A DNA stretch of 47,993 nucleotides from Candidatus Omnitrophota bacterium (GCA_016929115.1 JAFGJL010000020.1:1-47993), one strand, 5' to 3'. Counted from the stretch's first letter, positions 1 through 11,527 are shown. The notes: a model not told the origin generated them from the sequence alone. Translations and numbers: made by a program.

Positions 1-1100
1 GTGCCGCGCGTTATGCCGTAGATCGCGCCGCGCGCGTTCTGGTTCCAGTAAGGCGCGCCCAAGCCGACGAGCGCCGGCACGAAATATACGCCGCCGTTAT
101 CCGGAACGGACTTCGCCAGCCGCTCGGATTCCGGCGCCGTCTTCAATATCTTAAGCCCGTCCCGCAGCCACTGGACGGCGGCGCCCGCGATAAAGACCGA
201 ACCCTCTAGCGCATAGGCGGGTCCGCCCGCCGCGCCGCACGCCAGCGTCGTTATGAGCCCGTATTTGGAGACCGGCCTTTTCCTGCCCGTATTCATCAGG
301 ACAAAGCATCCGGTGCCGTAAGTATTCTTTATCGTCCCGGGCTCAAAACACGCCTGGCCGAAGAGCGCCGCCTGCTGATCGCCGGCGATACCGCATATCG
401 GTATGCCTGCCGGCAACCTCCCGGTCTTTACCGTCTTGCCGAAAAGACCGGACGAACGCTTGGCTTCAGGAAGGATCGAAGCCGGGATGCCAAAAAGCTT
501 GAGTATATCCCTGTCCCATTCCCGCTTCTCGATATTGAAAAGCATTGTGCGCGAGGCGTTCGTATAATCGGTAGCGTGCGAACGGCCGCCCGTCAGTTTC
601 CAGAGGACCCACGTGTCCGTATTGCCGAAAAGGAGTCTCCCCTTCTTCGCCTTCGCGAGAGCACCCGGCACGTTCTTCAATATCCATTCGGCCTTCGTCG
701 CCGAAAAGTAAGCGTCTATCGTAAGGCCTGTCCTCTTCCTGAAAAAAGAGGCCATACCTTTCCTCCTCAACCCGTCGCACCGCGGCGCCGTCCTCCTGCA
801 TTGCCATACGATCGCGTTATGTACGGGCCTTCCGGTATCCTTATCCCAGATGACGGTCGTCTCGCGCTGGTTCGTGATGCCTATGGCGGCTATAGATGAG
901 GGCGGGACTTTTTTAAGCGCCTTCTGGATGGAATCGTAGACGCTTATCCATATGTCGTGAGGGTCATGCTCCACCCATCCAGGTTTCGGGAAATGCTGCG
1001 GGAACTCCCGGTATGCGCTCGCCACTTTTCGTCCGCTCTTATCATAAACGACCGCGCGGCTTCCTGTCGTCCCCTGGTCTATCGCTAGAATATATTTCAT
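1..1100 (-). CDS. glpK: Glycerol kinase, N-terminal ~366 residues (runs off the window)
   Basis: ATP-dependent phosphorylation of glycerol to sn-glycerol 3-phosphate in the cytoplasm. Reading the minus strand from the ATG at 1100 gives an uninterrupted frame that starts MKYILAIDQGTTGSRAVVYD, the FGGY-kinase phosphate-1 motif. It continues with an ITNQRETTVIWD stretch, the WQCRRT region, GDQQAALFGQ, and GLGAPYWNQNARGAIYGITR at the window edge, all typical of GlpK. About 500 residues are usual, so roughly a quarter is missing at the C-terminus beyond base 1. No glpF or glpD is visible next to it. The family call is secure; glycerol as substrate rests on how closely the motifs follow GlpK rather than other FGGY sugar kinases. 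Confidence 0.93.
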   Translation of the reverse strand, partial: MKYILAIDQGTTGSRAVVYDKSGRKVASAYREFPQHFPKPGWVEHDPHDIWISVYDSIQKALKKVPPSSIAAIGITNQRETTVIWDKDTGRPVHNAIVWQCRRTAPRCDGLRRKGMASFFRKRTGLTIDAYFSATKAEWILKNVPGALAKAKKGRLLFGNTDTWVLWKLTGGRSHATDYTNASRTMLFNIEKREWDRDILKLFGIPASILPEAKRSSGLFGKTVKTGRLPAGIPICGIAGDQQAALFGQACFEPGTIKNTYGTGCFVLMNTGRKRPVSKYGLITTLACGAAGGPAYALEGSVFIAGAAVQWLRDGLKILKTAPESERLAKSVPDNGGVYFVPALVGLGAPYWNQNARGAIYGITRG

Positions 1101-1130
1101 CGTTCGCCCCTCACTCGTAAGTCGTGATTA

Positions 1131-1256
1131 TAAATTATGAATTATTAGTTATGAATTATGAATGGATGTGTCGCTTCGCGACCTTTATATCTAGGCCCGA
1201 AGGGCACCTGAATTCATCATTCATAATTCATCATTCATAATTCATCATTCATAATT
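1131..1256. repeat. Inverted array of ATTCATA/ATTCATC heptamers around two mini-hairpins
   Basis: The gap between glpK and the hydrolase holds an AT-rich inverted repeat. The right arm (1211-1256) is a run of alternating heptamers ATTCATC and ATTCATA; the left arm (about 1131-1163) is the reverse complement of the same motif. The GC-richer centre carries two perfect small hairpins: GTCGC-TTC-GCGAC at 1170-1182 and GCCC-GAA-GGGC at 1195-1205. The right arm supplies the TAA stop of the hydrolase gene. Two other heptamer inverted repeats with different unit sequences occur at about 11.3 kb and 28.6 kb. Function unknown; it may act as a transcript end or be a mobile or slippage-prone repeat. Confidence 0.8.
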
Positions 1257-2064
1257 AACTTCTATCTCTTATCCACTCGTGCATGTCCTCAAACACTTTC
1301 TCTCTCCCCACGTCTATCGAAAGCGCGTGATGCATCTCAGGATAAAGCATGAACTTCTTATCCGCGACTTTCAAACCATTGAACAGCTTCCTGGATGCCG
1401 CGGGATTCGATATCAGGTCCGAACCGGCGACCAGGAATAACGCGGGTACGGCAAGCTTCTTCCTTTCCGACGATATGAGCCACCGGGCCACAACGACCTC
1501 GAAAAGGAATTTAGATGAAGCGAACCGGCGCTCGCGCTTGTCTTCGTCAAGCTTCTCCTGGTAAGCGGTATCCCGCGTCGCCATCCGGGAACTGAAAGGA
1601 AGGTGGAATATCTTTTTGGGGTCGTACAGAAGAGGGATGAATATCTTCAGATAATCGAGGATGCTGAACCTCATTGTGTCCGCCAATGCGGGCGACAGGC
1701 AGACAAGCCCGCTGAAAAGGCCGGGACGGCTCAAGGCAACAAGAAAAACGAGAAGCGCCCCTACGCTCTCGCCCGCGACATAGACCCTGGCGCCGGGATG
1801 CTCCTCGTCGATAATATGGCGCAACCGGAGGATGTCCTCGATGTAAACGCTAAATGAATCTACGTGGCCTGCCGGCCCCTTGGTCTCGCCGAAGCCGCGA
1901 AGCTCGATGGCATATGACGCTACGCCGTTACGCTGGAAGAACTCGGAAAGAGACTGCCATCTGAGGCTGTGGCCACCGAGGCCGTGGACCAAAAGCAGGA
2001 CTGTTTTCGGGGACGATGAGACCCATTCCCTGTACATGATGCCGGTCTTCGCATCTTGTTTCAT
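1255..2064 (-). CDS. Alpha/beta hydrolase (Hydrolase_4, monoacylglycerol-lipase-like)
   Basis: A 269-residue serine hydrolase of the lysophospholipase/monoacylglycerol lipase group. Visible features are the oxyanion-hole motif LVHGLGGHS (about residues 25-33), the nucleophile elbow GESVG with Ser100, a candidate acid Asp216 (AGSDLI) and a candidate His245 or His246 (PEMHHAL). There is no signal peptide, so it is probably cytoplasmic. The ATG follows directly on the TAA of the preceding gene, so the two are co-translated in an operon with the HAMP-like and DUF3047 proteins. The substrate cannot be read from sequence; an ester of a membrane lipid is a guess from the family. The stop codon lies inside the heptamer repeat. 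Confidence 0.85.
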   Translation of the reverse strand: MKQDAKTGIMYREWVSSSPKTVLLLVHGLGGHSLRWQSLSEFFQRNGVASYAIELRGFGETKGPAGHVDSFSVYIEDILRLRHIIDEEHPGARVYVAGESVGALLVFLVALSRPGLFSGLVCLSPALADTMRFSILDYLKIFIPLLYDPKKIFHLPFSSRMATRDTAYQEKLDEDKRERRFASSKFLFEVVVARWLISSERKKLAVPALFLVAGSDLISNPAASRKLFNGLKVADKKFMLYPEMHHALSIDVGREKVFEDMHEWIRDRS

Positions 2065-2496
2065 TTAAGAAGCGCCGTGCGCCTTCTCAAGCTTCTCCAA
2101 AAGCAGGTTGACCTTATTGATAAAGCTCCTCAGCTCATCCTTGTCGCGCACCTTGAGCCGTATGTGAGCGTCGTCGCCCTTCAGCGCCCTGTCGATCTCC
2201 TTTTCAAGCCGCGGGATGGGCCCCACTATCCTGTTGGAATAGATGAGGGCTTTTCTCGTGACAAACCACAATGTCACCGGGAGGGCGACGAGCAATACGA
2301 TGTTCACCCTCTTCATCGCCGGCAAAAGCGTCGCGACGATCGCCTCCGGTATCAGCATCTCGCTGAAGACGGAGTAATACATCAAGTAGTAAAGGCCCAT
2401 CAACAGCAGGATGAGCGGCACTACCACAAGGCCCATGTATCGAAGCTGCACCGCCTTGTTTACCAGGTATATGCGTCTTTTCATTTTATTTATCAT
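2065..2496 (-). CDS. Small two-TM protein with a HAMP-like cytoplasmic segment
   Basis: 143 residues. Two hydrophobic segments (about residues 18-40 and 65-85) are followed by a charged region of HAMP type (IVGPIPRLEKEIDRAL, then DELRSFINKVNLLLEKLE), which would pass signals or dimerise at the membrane. No kinase, cyclase or methyl-accepting domain follows, so it is a stand-alone HAMP-like protein. The ATG at 2496 is chosen because AGGAGG lies 8 nt upstream; a longer frame would lie wholly inside the DUF3047 gene. It overlaps that gene by 11 nt. Its role is unknown; as a neighbour of an exported DUF3047 protein it may sense or organise something at the envelope. Confidence 0.7.
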   Translation of the reverse strand: MINKMKRRIYLVNKAVQLRYMGLVVVPLILLLMGLYYLMYYSVFSEMLIPEAIVATLLPAMKRVNIVLLVALPVTLWFVTRKALIYSNRIVGPIPRLEKEIDRALKGDDAHIRLKVRDKDELRSFINKVNLLLEKLEKAHGAS

Positions 2497-3184
2497 CTTC
2501 CGCGCCTCCTTGATCCTTATTCGCTTGTTCAATGGCGATATTGTCAAACGTCGACTCGGCTATAGATCCCGACCCGTCCGCGTCGCACATGATGGCCACC
2601 GCGCCGGCGCTCCTGGTGGGCTTACCTCCGAACGCCGCGACATAGTCATCATACATATTGCGCGTCTCGGTGACCCATTCGTCCCCCGGCACCTTGCCGC
2701 TTCTTACGACTATCTTCTTCACGTTCTTGCCCGCCGGGCTGTCCAGGATAGTGCCCGGCTCCATGTCTTCGGCCCAGACGTACTCGATGAACTTCGATGA
2801 CGAAAAGCTCAGGAACGGGAATATGACATAGACCCTGGCCGCGTAGTCGTCCTTCTCCAGCTCGGTCGTCGCGTTTGATATGTCGGGGAACTTGAAGACC
2901 CTCCATTGCCACGTCAGGACCGGATACTCGCTGAGCTTGAAGCCTATCCTGTAGTAAAGCGCCGAGCATGCCTTTTCGCTCAGTGCTTGGACATAGCCCT
3001 CCTCGCCCTGCTTTAAGAGCGTGTAGTCGACCTGCCCCTTCATGATCATCTTGGACCATTTATCGAGCGCCTTCTCATCGTCAAAGGTGAACTGCTTCAG
3101 GTAGACGACGGCCGAATAAGCGGCGACGCAAGCACATAAAATGATCGCTACCACTGCAAGCGTGATCTTATGCGCCCTGTTCAT
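2486..3184 (-). CDS. DUF3047 family protein, membrane-anchored or exported
   Basis: 232 residues with one N-terminal hydrophobic segment (about 7-28) that is either an uncleaved anchor or a signal peptide. The rest follows the DUF3047 pattern: a YYRIGFKLSEYPVLTWQW-type strand, KDDYAARVYVIFP, a WAEDMEPGTILDSP segment, VVRSGKVPGDEWVTETRNM, DDYVAAFGGKP and a final IMCDADGSGS segment. The family has no known biochemical function but is common in envelope contexts. The start ATG overlaps the TGA of the preceding gene (ATGA), showing translational coupling. Confidence 0.75.
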   Translation of the reverse strand: MNRAHKITLAVVAIILCACVAAYSAVVYLKQFTFDDEKALDKWSKMIMKGQVDYTLLKQGEEGYVQALSEKACSALYYRIGFKLSEYPVLTWQWRVFKFPDISNATTELEKDDYAARVYVIFPFLSFSSSKFIEYVWAEDMEPGTILDSPAGKNVKKIVVRSGKVPGDEWVTETRNMYDDYVAAFGGKPTRSAGAVAIMCDADGSGSIAESTFDNIAIEQANKDQGGAEDDK

Positions 3185-3795
3185 GCTTCCACCCCCTCAC
3201 TGCGATCCTGTTCTTCATATGAAACGTTCGGCTCCACGGCCTTCCTCAGGTCCGCCCAGAACTTCTTCCGGGAATCCGAATCCGGCTGCGAAAGGGCCGG
3301 GAACTCTAAAAACGGGATTTTTATATTTTCTTTAGACAATTCTTCCGATAATATCTCGGCCATGATACCGGTAAGGACCGGGTCGGCCGGATCCGGCTTA
3401 TCGGCCGGGACGGGCGATTCGGTCTGGTACTTGTTTATCTTATGCTTTCCCCAATGGATGCCGCAGGTCGGGCTGTTCTCCAGGCCCACGAATGCCGCGA
3501 GCCGGTAGTTGCTCCTGATGAATTCCTTCGCCATGAGCATGGGTATCTTCAGTAGTTCCTTGCAGTGGTTCCTGAAGAAGATGTTGTCGTATTGCTGGCG
3601 ACCCTGGGGGTTGCGCATCAGCCCCATCGCGGTCGTTTCCGGGCACGGGTACTGGATGATACCGACGTGTTTTTCCATCAGGTAATCGACGAGCTCACGC
3701 GAAAGGGGAAAATTCTGCCCGAGGATGTGGACCCTGCAGTAGGGATTGACAAGGCACTGGGCGATGAGGATGATCCGTTTATCTTTCTTGCTCAT
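3181..3795 (-). CDS. TudS/DUF523-like cysteine protein (probable Fe-S)
   Basis: 204 residues resembling the DUF523/TudS superfamily, whose best-known member is an [4Fe-4S] thiouracil desulfurase. Visible hallmarks are a Cys near the N-terminus (AQCLVNPYCR), a YPCPETTAMGL motif with a following arginine-rich loop, and GLENSPTCG, which matches the SP(S/T)CG cluster motif. It is the first gene of a four-gene operon; the next gene overlaps its stop by ATGA. A -10 box (TATAAT, 3820-3825) lies 25 nt before the start and AGAGGA serves as ribosome binding site. Substrate unknown; cluster binding is inferred from the conserved cysteines. Confidence 0.65.
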   Translation of the reverse strand: MSKKDKRIILIAQCLVNPYCRVHILGQNFPLSRELVDYLMEKHVGIIQYPCPETTAMGLMRNPQGRQQYDNIFFRNHCKELLKIPMLMAKEFIRSNYRLAAFVGLENSPTCGIHWGKHKINKYQTESPVPADKPDPADPVLTGIMAEILSEELSKENIKIPFLEFPALSQPDSDSRKKFWADLRKAVEPNVSYEEQDRSEGVEA

Positions 3796-3819
3796 AAAAA
3801 ATGCTATCCTCTAAGGTAG

Positions 3820-3848
3820 ATTATACCTCGAAAATAGCGCATTTGCAC
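3820..3848 (-). promoter_or_regulatory. Probable sigma-70 promoter of the 3795-1255 operon
   Basis: On the minus strand a perfect TATAAT (3820-3825) is preceded at 17 nt by a weak -35 GTGCAA (3843-3848). Transcription would start about 18 nt before the ATG at 3795, leaving room for the AGAGGA ribosome binding site. Confidence 0.55.
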
Positions 3849-3858
3849 ATACAAATTC

Positions 3859-4341
3859 TTATGTTCTGATATCAGGATAGGCGGCGACCAGCTCTTTTAT
3901 GCAAGAGCGCTCTTCCATCACAAGCTGCTTCACATGCATCCTTCGCCAGCTGTCCGTAAAAAAGTCCTCGAAAGCGCGATAGAAATCTATCTTTTTCCAC
4001 TCCTGCCCGATGGCATATTTTACGATATCTTCTTCGCTGGAATCGGCAAGCGGCGGGTCCAGGAAAATATTACGGCGTTTCAATTCCCCTTCAAAAAAAT
4101 CGAGTGACTCCCTGTCAAAAAACAGGATCCTCCATTCCGATAATGTCTTCTCTATTAATTGCGCATGATGGAAAGCTATACGGGCCAATTTGCGGCACAG
4201 GTCCTTAGCTTTAGGATCCAGGACCTTTTCGGCAAGTTCGACGTAAAAGCCTTCTACGCGCTTTTCCAGGATAAGGCCCACCTTAAAGATGTGCCTCAAG
4301 CGAACCTTGCCGGTACAAAAGATATTGTTATCAGAAAACAT
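3859..4341 (-). CDS. Rubrerythrin/ferritin-like protein, paralogue A
   Basis: 160 residues, all helical by composition, related to the protein at 21938-22399. The two share KVLDP-AKAL, LRHIF-VGL, a DFY-RAFE segment, DSWRRM and LVAAYP. The layout suggests a ferritin-like four-helix bundle, with E-x-FY in helix 1 and QE-x-x-x-DFYRAFE in helix 3. In this copy the ExxH motif of helix 2 has become AFHH and the last helix reads EERSC instead of ExxH, so a normal di-iron site is doubtful. The ATG at 4341 is chosen over an in-frame ATG at 4356, because the latter lies inside the spacer of a strong promoter. The mRNA is predicted to be leaderless. Confidence 0.65.
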   Translation of the reverse strand: MFSDNNIFCTGKVRLRHIFKVGLILEKRVEGFYVELAEKVLDPKAKDLCRKLARIAFHHAQLIEKTLSEWRILFFDRESLDFFEGELKRRNIFLDPPLADSSEEDIVKYAIGQEWKKIDFYRAFEDFFTDSWRRMHVKQLVMEERSCIKELVAAYPDIRT

Positions 4342-4347
4342 ACGACG

Positions 4348-4376
4348 AGTATACACTACATATTTCGTTAAGTCAA
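4348..4376 (-). promoter_or_regulatory. Strong sigma-70 promoter giving a leaderless transcript
   Basis: Minus strand: TTGACT (4371-4376), 17-nt spacer, TATACT (4348-4353), then only 6 nt before the ATG at 4341. The start of transcription should fall on or next to the start codon, leaving no room for a Shine-Dalgarno site. Confidence 0.75.
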
Positions 4377-4436
4377 TACAAAGTAGGCTATCTTTTTTTG
4401 CTCTAACACGAGTCTTTTATATCACGTATGTGTGCA

Positions 4437-6452
4437 CTAAGTCTTGGGATTTTTACGGTGTGATTCGCGTTTCAGGATACGCAGGAAGATGTTAACTATA
4501 TTGGGGTCGAATTGGGTACCGGCACCCTTTTTCAGTATTTTTATAGCGTCCTTCTTCGGATATGCTTCATGATAAGGCCGGACTGAGGTCAACGCCTGAT
4601 ATACGTCCGCGATAGCGATGATGCGCGCCCCTATCGGTATTTCCTGTCCCTTTAAACCGGTGGGATAACCCTTCCCGTCCCATCTTTCGTGATGATGAAG
4701 GATGAGCGGTATTATATCGCTCATGAAATGTATCGGCCTTAAGATATCGACCGCGATCTGCGGATGGGCCCTGATCTCTTCGAACTCTTTTTTGGTCAAC
4801 TTTGACTTTTTGTGCAGGATCTTATCGCTGATGCCGATCTTTCCCAGATCGTGCAATATGGACGCTTGTCTTATATGCTCTATCTGCTCCGGCGCCAGAT
4901 GCATCATCCTCGCTATCTCCGCGGCGTAACCGGCCATCTTTTCCGCATGCTCGCCGGTATAATGGTCTTTCAGCTCTATGGTCTTCGCGAAGGCGAAGAT
5001 CGATTCGAACAGGCTTTGCTTTACGCGCTTGGTGAGCTTGTCCAGCTTCTCTTTCATCGCCTTGACATCCGCGGCGCCCTTCAGGGCTCCTTCCGTCGCG
5101 CGCGGCCTTTCCGCCCCCATGTCCTCGGGCGAAAATACCATGTTGCCGCCTTCCTCCTTGGCCTTGCCCAGGGCCTTGTCCGCCATATCGACCAGGTCCA
5201 TGGCCTTCGTTACCCTGTCATCCGGATACGATATCACCGCGATACTCAGTTTCATCTTTATCCTGTGCTTCTTGTTACCGAAATCATACGCGTTCACGAC
5301 GCTTAAGATCCTTTTCGCCAGAGTCATCGCTCCTGCTGCGCCCGTCCCTGGCGATATTACGATGAACTCCTCCCCTCCGAACCGGATGACGATATCGTAC
5401 CGCCGCACGGCTTTCGTGAGCTGCGCCGCGAACTGCCTCAGCACCAGGTCGCCGAACTGGTGGCCGTACGCGTCGTTTATCGATTTGAAATAATCTATGT
5501 CCATCATGATGACCGACAGCGGCGAATCCTGCCTCTTCGCGCGGGAGAACTCCCTTTCGATGGCTTCTTCGAGATAACGATGGTTGTAAAGGCCGGTGTG
5601 CGAATCCTTGACCGTCAGCTGTTTAAGCAAGGCGTTGGATCTCACAAGCTCTGTATTCAACTCAAGGATCTTCTTCTCCGCCTCTTTGCGCTCGGTGATG
5701 TCCGTAGCCATGCTGAGCACCATGCGTTTTCCGTTCGGCAGCGTGCCGAAAGGCGCGGAGCTCATATCCCAGATCCTTTTCCCGCCGTCTTTAGCGGTAA
5801 CGATATACTCGCCCTCTTTCACCCTCTCATCGAGTTTGTACAGCCTGTTAATATCGACCTTCACCGGCCTCATCCTTTCGCCGCAGGTCTTCCCGGCCCA
5901 AGCCGAAACCGTCGGGATGTCCTCTCTGGAATAGCCGGTCGATTCCGTCCAGGCCTTGTTCAAGAGCAGCACCTTGCCGTCTTCGGAATATATCATGACC
6001 GGGAACGGCGAATAGAATAATGCCTTGCGGAAGCGCAGCTCTACATCCTTCAGCCTCTCTTCGATATACTTGCGCTCTGTTATATCGCGTACGACCGCCA
6101 GGAGCCGGTATTTCGGCCCGATCAGGGACCTCCTCAGGTTCACCTCGATCCAGAAGGGCCGGCCCGCCTTGTCTTTAGAGGCCCATTCGAAAAGCTGCTG
6201 ATCTCCCCGGGAGGCCTTTTCAAAAAAGGAGAGGATGTTCTTTCTGGTATACGGCGGCGGGCCCGGGAAGAGTTCTTCGGCATTAAGGCGCAGGATCTCG
6301 TCCTGGGGATAGCAGAACATCTCGCATCCCCTTTGGTTGGCATCGGTTACCTTAAAGGTGTTTATGTCGTGGATGAAGATGCCGTCGTTGGCCTTATCGA
6401 AGATGGAGCGGTAATCGGCGTCCGATATTACGGCATTAGGATCATTTGCCAA
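4437..6452 (-). CDS. PAS-PAS-GGDEF-HD-GYP protein (cyclic-di-GMP synthesis and breakdown)
   Basis: 671-residue cytoplasmic enzyme. PAS 1 covers about 10-127 and PAS 2 about 135-255, both ending in the DITERK linker. A GGDEF domain covers about 280-440 with an intact GGEEF (359-363) and an RxxD inhibitory site (350-353). A complete HD-GYP phosphodiesterase covers about 480-662, with the HD pair at 534-535 and HHERWDGKGYP at 587-597. Both halves look active, so it could make and degrade c-di-GMP depending on the PAS input. The only usable start is TTG at 6452: a TAG lies six codons upstream and AGGAGG sits 12 nt before the TTG. It overlaps the preceding receiver gene by 11 nt and is the last gene of the 11.3-4.4 kb signalling operon. 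Confidence 0.93.
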   Translation of the reverse strand: MANDPNAVISDADYRSIFDKANDGIFIHDINTFKVTDANQRGCEMFCYPQDEILRLNAEELFPGPPPYTRKNILSFFEKASRGDQQLFEWASKDKAGRPFWIEVNLRRSLIGPKYRLLAVVRDITERKYIEERLKDVELRFRKALFYSPFPVMIYSEDGKVLLLNKAWTESTGYSREDIPTVSAWAGKTCGERMRPVKVDINRLYKLDERVKEGEYIVTAKDGGKRIWDMSSAPFGTLPNGKRMVLSMATDITERKEAEKKILELNTELVRSNALLKQLTVKDSHTGLYNHRYLEEAIEREFSRAKRQDSPLSVIMMDIDYFKSINDAYGHQFGDLVLRQFAAQLTKAVRRYDIVIRFGGEEFIVISPGTGAAGAMTLAKRILSVVNAYDFGNKKHRIKMKLSIAVISYPDDRVTKAMDLVDMADKALGKAKEEGGNMVFSPEDMGAERPRATEGALKGAADVKAMKEKLDKLTKRVKQSLFESIFAFAKTIELKDHYTGEHAEKMAGYAAEIARMMHLAPEQIEHIRQASILHDLGKIGISDKILHKKSKLTKKEFEEIRAHPQIAVDILRPIHFMSDIIPLILHHHERWDGKGYPTGLKGQEIPIGARIIAIADVYQALTSVRPYHEAYPKKDAIKILKKGAGTQFDPNIVNIFLRILKRESHRKNPKT

Positions 6453-6819
6453 ATCTCGACAATGCCTCCTCTATCTTGCCTTTAAGGTCGTTTATCGCCA
6501 CCGGCTTGACTATGTAGCCTTCGTTATAAGAGGTCGCCGCCTGCATCTTTGTCTCTTCGTCGCCCTTGGCGGTGAGCATGAGGACCGGGATATCGATCGT
6601 CCTCTTGTTCTCTTTAAGGATTTTCAGGACATCGATGCCGTCCATGCCGGGCATCATCACATCGAGGAGTATCAGGTCCGGCTGGTGCGTTTCCGCGGCC
6701 CTTATCCCCTCCTTGCCGTTCGTCGCCACGGTCACCTTGTATTCGCTACTCAGCTCCAGGTTCGCTTTCACGAAAAAGCAAAAATCTTTTTCGTCATCCA
6801 CTATCAGGATCTTCTTCAT
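6442..6819 (-). CDS. Single-domain response regulator receiver
   Basis: 125 residues consisting only of a CheY-like receiver: acidic pair in VDDEKDF, phospho-acceptor Asp53 (LILLDVMMPGMDG), the conserved Thr in LMLTAKGDEE and Lys in YIVKPV. No output domain is present, so it acts by docking or as a phosphorelay step. It lies between a PAS histidine kinase (gap 25 nt) and the GGDEF/HD-GYP enzyme (overlap 11 nt), which makes those the likely donor and target. It closely resembles the receiver part of the membrane-anchored protein at 14705-15415 (shared IxDDEKDFCFFVK and YNEGYIVKPV/YNEDYIVKPV), pointing to a common origin. Confidence 0.92.
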   Translation of the reverse strand: MKKILIVDDEKDFCFFVKANLELSSEYKVTVATNGKEGIRAAETHQPDLILLDVMMPGMDGIDVLKILKENKRTIDIPVLMLTAKGDEETKMQAATSYNEGYIVKPVAINDLKGKIEEALSRFGK

Positions 6820-6844
6820 CCTCTTCCCTCCCTTTTTTGACTTT

Positions 6845-8053
6845 TTATGGGGCGCATGGGAGAACGACCTTTACGTCCGTACCCTTGCCCTCAACGCTAT
6901 CCACTATTATCTCACCGCCATAATTATCCATGATAGTCTTCGCTATAAATAATCCCAGCCCCTTGCCCACCGTCCGCTCCTTGGTGGTGAAGAACGGCTC
7001 GAATAACTTAGCCATGTTCTCCTGCGGGATACCGGCCCCCGTATCGATTATCTCTATCACGCACGCCGGCCTCCCCTTCAATAACGCGCCGGTTTTTTCC
7101 TTATACGTCCTGATGGTTATCTCGCCGCCTTTAGGCGTGGCATCGATGGAATTGATCGCGATATTGAAGATGACCTGATACATCTGATCCCTATCGGCCT
7201 CGACGCATATATTTTCTTCGGTCAATTCCGTCTTGAGCCCTATATTTTCCGAAAAGGTCTTGTAGCCCGCCAGGGACGATACTTCGCGCGCCAGGTCATT
7301 CAAAGGAACCTTTACTATCTTTACGGGGGAAGGCTTTGCGTATAGCAGGAAAGACTTCAAAATGGAATCGGCTCTCAGCACAGATTCCCTGATCTTCGCG
7401 AGGGTTTCCCTGACGGTCTTGTCGGCTTTGGGTAATTTTGTCTCCAGGAACTCCGCCCCGCCGAGGATTATACCCAGCGGGTTCTTGACCTCGTGCGCGA
7501 TACCCGTCGCGAACCTGCCGAGCGCCGCTATCTTCGTCGATATGATCAGCTCCTGCTGCGTCTCTTTCAGTTCCGCGTATGCCTTCTTCAGCGCCTCCTC
7601 CGCGGCTTTTCGCTCGGTGATGTCCCAGAAAATGCCTAATATGCCGGTGATTTCACCGCGCTCATCCCTGATGGGCACCTTGACCGTCTGAACAATGCGT
7701 TCTTTGCCCTCCTGAATATACTTCTCTTCGATGTTTTCTGTTTTTCCGGATTCAACGCATCTTTTATCGTCCGTCCTGTATTTTTCGGCCAATTCTTTGG
7801 GATAAAAGTCATAATCCATCTTTCCGGCGATCTCATCCGGCGAGATATTTAGATCCCGGGCATAATTCTTATTACAAGATATATAAACTGAATTCCTGTC
7901 TTTAAGGAATATCTTCTGCGGAAGGTTCTCGGTCAGTATCCTGAATTTGGTCTCATTTTTACGTAGCTCTTCCGTCACCTTCCCAAGCTCTTCTATACGC
8001 TTTTTGAGAAGCTTGATCTCTTCAAGTAGCTGCATTTGGTTCTTTTCTGTCAT
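6845..8053 (-). CDS. Soluble PAS sensor histidine kinase
   Basis: 402 residues without transmembrane segments. A short coiled coil (about 7-32) leads to one PAS domain (about 33-148, ending in WDITERKAAEEAL), then HisKA with the H box GIAHEVKNPLG (His187) and a HATPase_c domain with N, G1 (DTGAGIP) and G2 (GKGLGLFIAK) boxes. The kinase core is nearly the same as that of the large kinase just upstream, so one arose from the other by duplication with different sensory parts. ATG at 8053 has AAGGA 5 nt upstream and the gap to the large kinase is 7 nt. Its signal is unknown; PAS in a soluble kinase fits redox, small-molecule or protein input. Confidence 0.93.
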   Translation of the reverse strand: MTEKNQMQLLEEIKLLKKRIEELGKVTEELRKNETKFRILTENLPQKIFLKDRNSVYISCNKNYARDLNISPDEIAGKMDYDFYPKELAEKYRTDDKRCVESGKTENIEEKYIQEGKERIVQTVKVPIRDERGEITGILGIFWDITERKAAEEALKKAYAELKETQQELIISTKIAALGRFATGIAHEVKNPLGIILGGAEFLETKLPKADKTVRETLAKIRESVLRADSILKSFLLYAKPSPVKIVKVPLNDLAREVSSLAGYKTFSENIGLKTELTEENICVEADRDQMYQVIFNIAINSIDATPKGGEITIRTYKEKTGALLKGRPACVIEIIDTGAGIPQENMAKLFEPFFTTKERTVGKGLGLFIAKTIMDNYGGEIIVDSVEGKGTDVKVVLPCAP

Positions 8054-8060
8054 TTTTTCC

Positions 8061-11282
<3,222 letters not shown>

Positions 11283-11287
11283 AGCTT

Positions 11288-11355
11288 TCTTTCGTCGTTC
11301 GGTTCTCGTCGCTCGGGACTCGTTGCTCGTTAGACCTTTTACGAGCGATGAGCGA
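11288..11355. repeat. Inverted array of CTCGT-type heptamers
   Basis: In the leader of the large kinase a run of 7-bp-phased units ending in CTCGT or CTCGG (about 11292-11333) is followed after about 10 nt by the reverse complement units (ACGAGCG, ATGAGCG; about 11341-11357). The architecture matches the heptamer inverted repeats at 1131-1256 and 28599-28664, though the unit differs. Confidence 0.65.
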
Positions 11356-11405
11356 CGCTTCACTATCCTTTTTCCACTCACAACTGACACAAAATCCAAC
11401 CAAAT

Positions 11406-11461
11406 AAAAAAGCAACCCCCCTTCCTTCAGAGAGTTGCCTAAGCAATACGGATCCGCTTGC
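11406..11461 (-). promoter_or_regulatory. Attenuator-like leader: four mutually exclusive GCAA/TTGC segments and an intrinsic terminator
   Basis: Minus strand, 30-85 nt after the predicted transcription start. Segment 1 GCAA (11458-11461), segment 2 TTGC (11443-11446), segment 3 GCAAC (11434-11438) and segment 4 GTTGC (11412-11416) can pair 1:2, 2:3 or 3:4. The 3:4 helix extends to 9 bp with G-U pairs and is followed by six U (11406-11411), a standard terminator. It may simply end readthrough from the antitoxin gene, but the consensus promoter upstream of it places it inside the kinase leader, so conditional termination is likely. No known riboswitch class was recognised. Confidence 0.6.
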
Positions 11462-11498
11462 CTCATGTACTGCCCTGCTCCTTCTAAACTGCCCTTAA

Positions 11499-11527
11499 AT
11501 TATAGATTATTATGAGGCATATGTCAA
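11499..11527 (-). promoter_or_regulatory. Perfect sigma-70 consensus promoter for the kinase operon
   Basis: TTGACA (11522-11527), exactly 17 nt, TATAAT (11499-11504) on the minus strand. The -35 box overlaps the stop codon of the antitoxin gene. Transcription should start near 11492, leaving a leader of about 210 nt before the kinase ATG. Confidence 0.88.

Noticed and set aside
1131-1256. CRISPR array
   Set aside because: The repeats are continuous 7-mers with no unique spacers, and no cas genes are in the window. The other heptamer arrays and triplet repeats fail for the same reason.
4341-4356. Start codon at 4356 for ferritin-like paralogue A
   Set aside because: It lies in the spacer between -35 and -10 of the gene's promoter, and paralogue B also begins at the Met-Phe position that corresponds to 4341.
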